From: Ilumatobacteraceae bacterium
Lineage (GTDB): Bacteria > Actinomycetota > Acidimicrobiia > Acidimicrobiales > Ilumatobacteraceae
DNA length: 6,605 nucleotides
Direction of reading: 5' to 3'
Assembly: GCA_016650435.1 (NCBI GenBank)
Contig: JAENVT010000338.1
Span: forward strand, 1 to 6,605
The notes below the pieces were generated by a model. That model saw only the letters and a list, made by a program, of their open reading frames with translations. It did no database searches and had not been told where the DNA came from. Shown one piece after another: positions 5,926-6,605 of this stretch; the first letter of the stretch is position 1, and every line of letters begins with the position of its first letter. The translations under genes and the position numbers were made by a program.

Positions 5926-6603
5926 ATGATGGATCAGTTGGTCGTTTACCCGGAACCGCCGCCACCCGATCTGGCGCGCACGCTCGATCTCGGGGGCTAC
6001 CGGTGGAAAGCGGTCGCATCGCCCGAAGATGCCGCCACGCACGAGCCACCCGACGGGTGGGCCGGCGCGATCGTGGTGTGCGACATCGACCCTGAAGGTG
6101 CCTGGGCGATGTGCCGGGCACTTCGCAAACGCGACGAGCCGACAAAGTTGCTGCTACTTCTCGGTGGCGCACAACTCGGCGAGCTGGAGCTGCGTGACGA
6201 TCTCTACGACGACTTCTGCCTGACGCCGTTCCATCCCGTCGAGGTCGAGGCCCGGCTTCGACATCTGCTGTTCCAGGGCTTCGCCCAGGTGAAGCCGGAG
6301 ACGGTGGAATACAGCGGTCTCGCCCTGAACGTCGAGACCTACCAGGCCTCGATCGAGGGTCGACCGCTGGACCTGACGTACATGGAATACGAGCTCTTGA
6401 AGTTCCTCGCCCAGAACCCGGGCAAGGTGTTCACCCGTGAGATCCTGCTGTCGCGGGTGTGGGGATACGAGTACTACGGCGGGGCACGAACCGTCGACGT
6501 TCACGTGCGCCGGCTGCGCGCCAAGCTGGGCGAGGAGCAGGCCAACCTGATCCAGACAGTGCGCTCGGTCGGCTACCGGTTCGGGCAAAGTCGCTGGGGT
6601 TAG
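5926..6603 (+). CDS. GlnR-like orphan OmpR-family transcriptional regulator
   Basis: This is a complete 225-residue protein with an N-terminal receiver-like domain (about 1-120) and a C-terminal winged-helix DNA-binding domain (about 125-220). The latter has LDLTYMEYELLKFL at 148-161, the recognition-helix segment RTVDVHVRRLRAKLG at 188-202 and SVGYRF at 214-219. The receiver is degenerate. D53 (VVCD) sits where GlnR keeps its aspartate, but the acidic pair near the N-terminus is missing, and the conserved Lys-Pro is Thr-Pro (T100, TPFHP). This is the pattern of GlnR, which works without a partner kinase and controls nitrogen genes in actinobacteria. No histidine kinase is adjacent in the window. 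Of two tandem ATGs (5926, 5929) the first is nearer to AGGA at 5910-5913. Located 4 bp after the type I glutamine synthetase, it is probably in that operon. Another phosphorylation-independent OmpR-type regulator is the alternative. Confidence 0.85.
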   Translation: MMDQLVVYPEPPPPDLARTLDLGGYRWKAVASPEDAATHEPPDGWAGAIVVCDIDPEGAWAMCRALRKRDEPTKLLLLLGGAQLGELELRDDLYDDFCLTPFHPVEVEARLRHLLFQGFAQVKPETVEYSGLALNVETYQASIEGRPLDLTYMEYELLKFLAQNPGKVFTREILLSRVWGYEYYGGARTVDVHVRRLRAKLGEEQANLIQTVRSVGYRFGQSRWG

Positions 6604-6605
6604 GC

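Noticed and set aside
4917..5927. Long minus-strand frame opposite the type I glutamine synthetase
   Set aside because: It is a mirror of a conserved coding frame, with no motifs and no ribosome site of note.
1..6605. Possible mobile element, CRISPR array, tRNA or defence system
   Set aside because: No repeat array, transposase or integrase motif, tRNA-like fold or defence-protein domain is visible; gene content is housekeeping nitrogen and sugar metabolism.

Overview
This window is ordinary-looking chromosomal DNA of moderately high GC. It most likely comes from an actinobacterium, perhaps the Acidimicrobiia branch. The evidence is the gene set: a eukaryote-like type II glutamine synthetase, a GlnA2-like type I glutamine synthetase, an orphan GlnR-like OmpR-family regulator, a Tat-type lipoprotein, and a probable leaderless start. 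The class-level placement is an inference from gene content and was not tested by phylogeny.

Layout. On the minus strand, reading leftward from about 1360, there is a Tat/lipobox lipoprotein of unknown function (485-1360). After a 49-bp gap comes the start of a PQQ-type glucose/sorbosone dehydrogenase (1-435) that runs off the left edge. Both are predicted to act outside the cytoplasmic membrane. A 58-bp divergent intergenic region follows. Everything from 1419 to the right end is on the plus strand: an SDR oxidoreductase (1419-2183), a leucine/valine-type amino acid dehydrogenase (2180-3289) overlapping it by 4 bp, a type II glutamine synthetase (3412-4407), a 164-bp gap holding two hairpins, one of which looks like an intrinsic terminator, a type I glutamine synthetase (4572-5921), and, 4 bp later, a complete GlnR-like regulator (5926-6603).

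How the genes fit together. The plus-strand block reads as a nitrogen-handling island. The amino acid dehydrogenase interconverts branched-chain amino acids with 2-keto acids and ammonium. The type II synthetase captures ammonium as glutamine. The type I enzyme is either a second glutamine synthetase or, as reported for Streptomyces GlnA2, a glutamate-polyamine ligase. The regulator at the end belongs to the family that controls nitrogen genes in actinobacteria.

The most notable non-coding signal is a 38-bp array of four half-sites on an exact 11-bp period (3306-3343) upstream of the type II synthetase. It resembles the a1-b1-a2-b2 layout of GlnR boxes, and its first two units also resemble the 11-bp repeats of actinobacterial PhoP boxes. 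I see no mobile element, CRISPR array, tRNA, rRNA or clearly novel multi-gene system. The gene families are known; the interest lies in their arrangement, the putative operator, and a few active-site or regulatory residue changes.
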